DNA of 5,610 nt, from contig USLP01000112.1 in assembly GCA_900555525.1 (NCBI GenBank), positions 1 to 5,610 on the forward strand. Reading direction: 5' to 3'. The translations under genes were made by a program, and so were the position numbers. Below the pieces are notes generated by a model. It worked only from the letters and a program-made list of their open reading frames with translations, made no database searches and was not told the DNA's origin. Every line of letters starts with the position of its first letter. Positions within the stretch are counted from its first letter, which is position 1. Shown piece after piece: positions 5,137-5,610 of the stretch. This DNA is from an uncultured Eubacteriales bacterium. Its GTDB lineage: Bacteria > Bacillota > Clostridia > UMGS1840.

Positions 5137-5169
5137 AAAACCAAATTTTTGCACGAACTTGATTAAAAT

Positions 5170-5175
5170 AAGGAG
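5170..5175 (+). promoter_or_regulatory. Shine-Dalgarno of the right-end membrane protein gene
   Basis: AAGGAG with an 8-base spacing to ATG 5184 is a strong ribosome site and supports an ORF that runs off the window. No convincing -35/-10 pair is visible for it between 5089 and 5170. Confidence 0.75.
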
Positions 5176-5183
5176 AATTATAA

Positions 5184-5610
5184 ATGAAAAAAATATTTTA
5201 TTATATTCCTTTTATTGTTATTGCAAGCGTACTGCTAATTTGCGGTAATAGTGTAACGGTTGAATGGCTGCCGATAACGATATTGCTAATATTATTTTTT
5301 GTTAGCGGTTTATTATTATCAAAAAGAAAAAGTTGGGGTGGTATTATCGGCAGTATAAGTGCATTGTATATTATTTATGACAGTTTTACAAACTGGAAAT
5401 TAGGAAAAGAAGAATGTGTAATTGGTATAATTATTTTAATATATTATTTTAGTGTAGAGTTTAATGAATTATTACGTTTAAGTCCAACTGGAAGAATAGT
5501 ATTATTACTATCAGGTTGTCTTTTTATGTATTTTGGTGGTTTAGTTTTAACAAAATATATAGATAAGAAATATAAGAATAAGGTTGTAAAAATAAATATA
5601 GGTATATGGT
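5184..5610 (+). CDS. Small multi-pass membrane protein of unknown function, 3' end outside window
   Basis: An open frame of 142 codons runs from ATG 5184 to the right edge without a stop. I do not recognise the family. The N-terminus (M-K-K, then a hydrophobic stretch at about 5-21) could be a first membrane segment. Further hydrophobic stretches lie at about 30-46, 52-65, 78-92 and 103-123, with basic loops at 47-49 (K-R-K) and a Lys-rich tail at 124-136 (K-Y-I-D-K-K-Y-K-N-K), suggesting four or five membrane passes with positive residues on the cytosolic side. No catalytic motif is visible. The start is supported by AAGGAG 8 bases upstream. The gene is far more AT-rich than those on the left (about a quarter G+C in parts) and relies on TTA, ATA and AGA codons, which suggests recent acquisition or an accessory region. 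Its product could be an immunity, transport or phage/element protein; nothing in the visible part decides. Confidence 0.75.
   Translation, partial: MKKIFYYIPFIVIASVLLICGNSVTVEWLPITILLILFFVSGLLLSKRKSWGGIIGSISALYIIYDSFTNWKLGKEECVIGIIILIYYFSVEFNELLRLSPTGRIVLLLSGCLFMYFGGLVLTKYIDKKYKNKVVKINIGIW

Larger units (their letters stand above)
4652..5183. other. 532-base stretch without a conventional gene, containing the small peptide/antisense RNA locus
   Basis: In order the stretch holds the palindrome and weak hairpin after the DUF1015 gene, an AT-rich lead-in with an A-run, the plus-strand promoter, the predicted antisense RNA and its terminator, then on the minus strand the 24-codon ORF, structured leader and promoter, then a GC-rich repeat-like block, and finally the ribosome site of the next gene. 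No tRNA, rRNA or CRISPR repeat is visible. Confidence 0.7.

Noticed and set aside
5149..5169. TTGCAC and TAAAAT as a promoter for the right-end membrane protein gene
   Set aside because: The spacer is only 9 bases, far too short for sigma-A recognition.

Overview
The window reads as chromosome of a low-to-moderate G+C Firmicute, most likely an uncultured anaerobic Clostridia lineage of the gut type. The grounds are A/G-rich ribosome binding sites, a D-Ala-D-Ala carboxypeptidase beside an RluB-type pseudouridine synthase (a neighbourhood known from Bacillus and Clostridia), a DUF1015 protein of clostridial type, and GC-rich hairpin-like intergenic repeats. The species cannot be named from the sequence.

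Positions 1-3235 carry a tight same-strand cluster: a peptidoglycan carboxypeptidase (5' end probably outside the window), a 23S rRNA pseudouridine synthase with a TTG start, and a phosphohexomutase of the PgcA type. The mutase frame holds an in-frame TAG at codon 234, at a position where relatives usually have Tyr. Both halves are otherwise intact and in the same frame. It is therefore a recent nonsense mutation, a sequence error, or a suppressed/recoded stop. A perfect inverted repeat and a GC-rich repeat-like segment follow. Then comes a complete DUF1015 gene (3356-4651), conserved but of uncertain function.

The 532-base stretch 4652-5183 is not empty. It holds a compact, apparently undescribed locus with the architecture of a type I toxin-antitoxin system. 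On the minus strand a strong promoter (TTGACA, 17 nt, TAAAAT with extended -10) drives a short mRNA. Its ideal Shine-Dalgarno lies inside a GAAA-tetraloop hairpin, followed by a 24-codon ORF for a hydrophobic, positively charged peptide (4887-4961). Converging on it, a perfect consensus promoter (TTGACA, 17 nt, TATAAT) on the plus strand drives a predicted RNA of about 90 nt. That RNA ends in a strong intrinsic terminator whose hairpin overlaps the peptide's stop codon, so the two RNAs would be complementary at their 3' ends. Both predicted RNAs also carry the same 10-nt sequence at their 5' ends, and the two promoter regions form an imperfect inverted repeat around the locus.

From 5184 to the right edge runs an AT-rich, unfinished gene for a small multi-pass membrane protein. 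Its composition and codon use differ sharply from the left-hand genes, so the right end is probably accessory DNA next to the toxin-antitoxin-like locus. The left-hand genes serve cell wall maturation, ribosome modification and sugar phosphate supply; nothing visible links the small peptide locus to them functionally.
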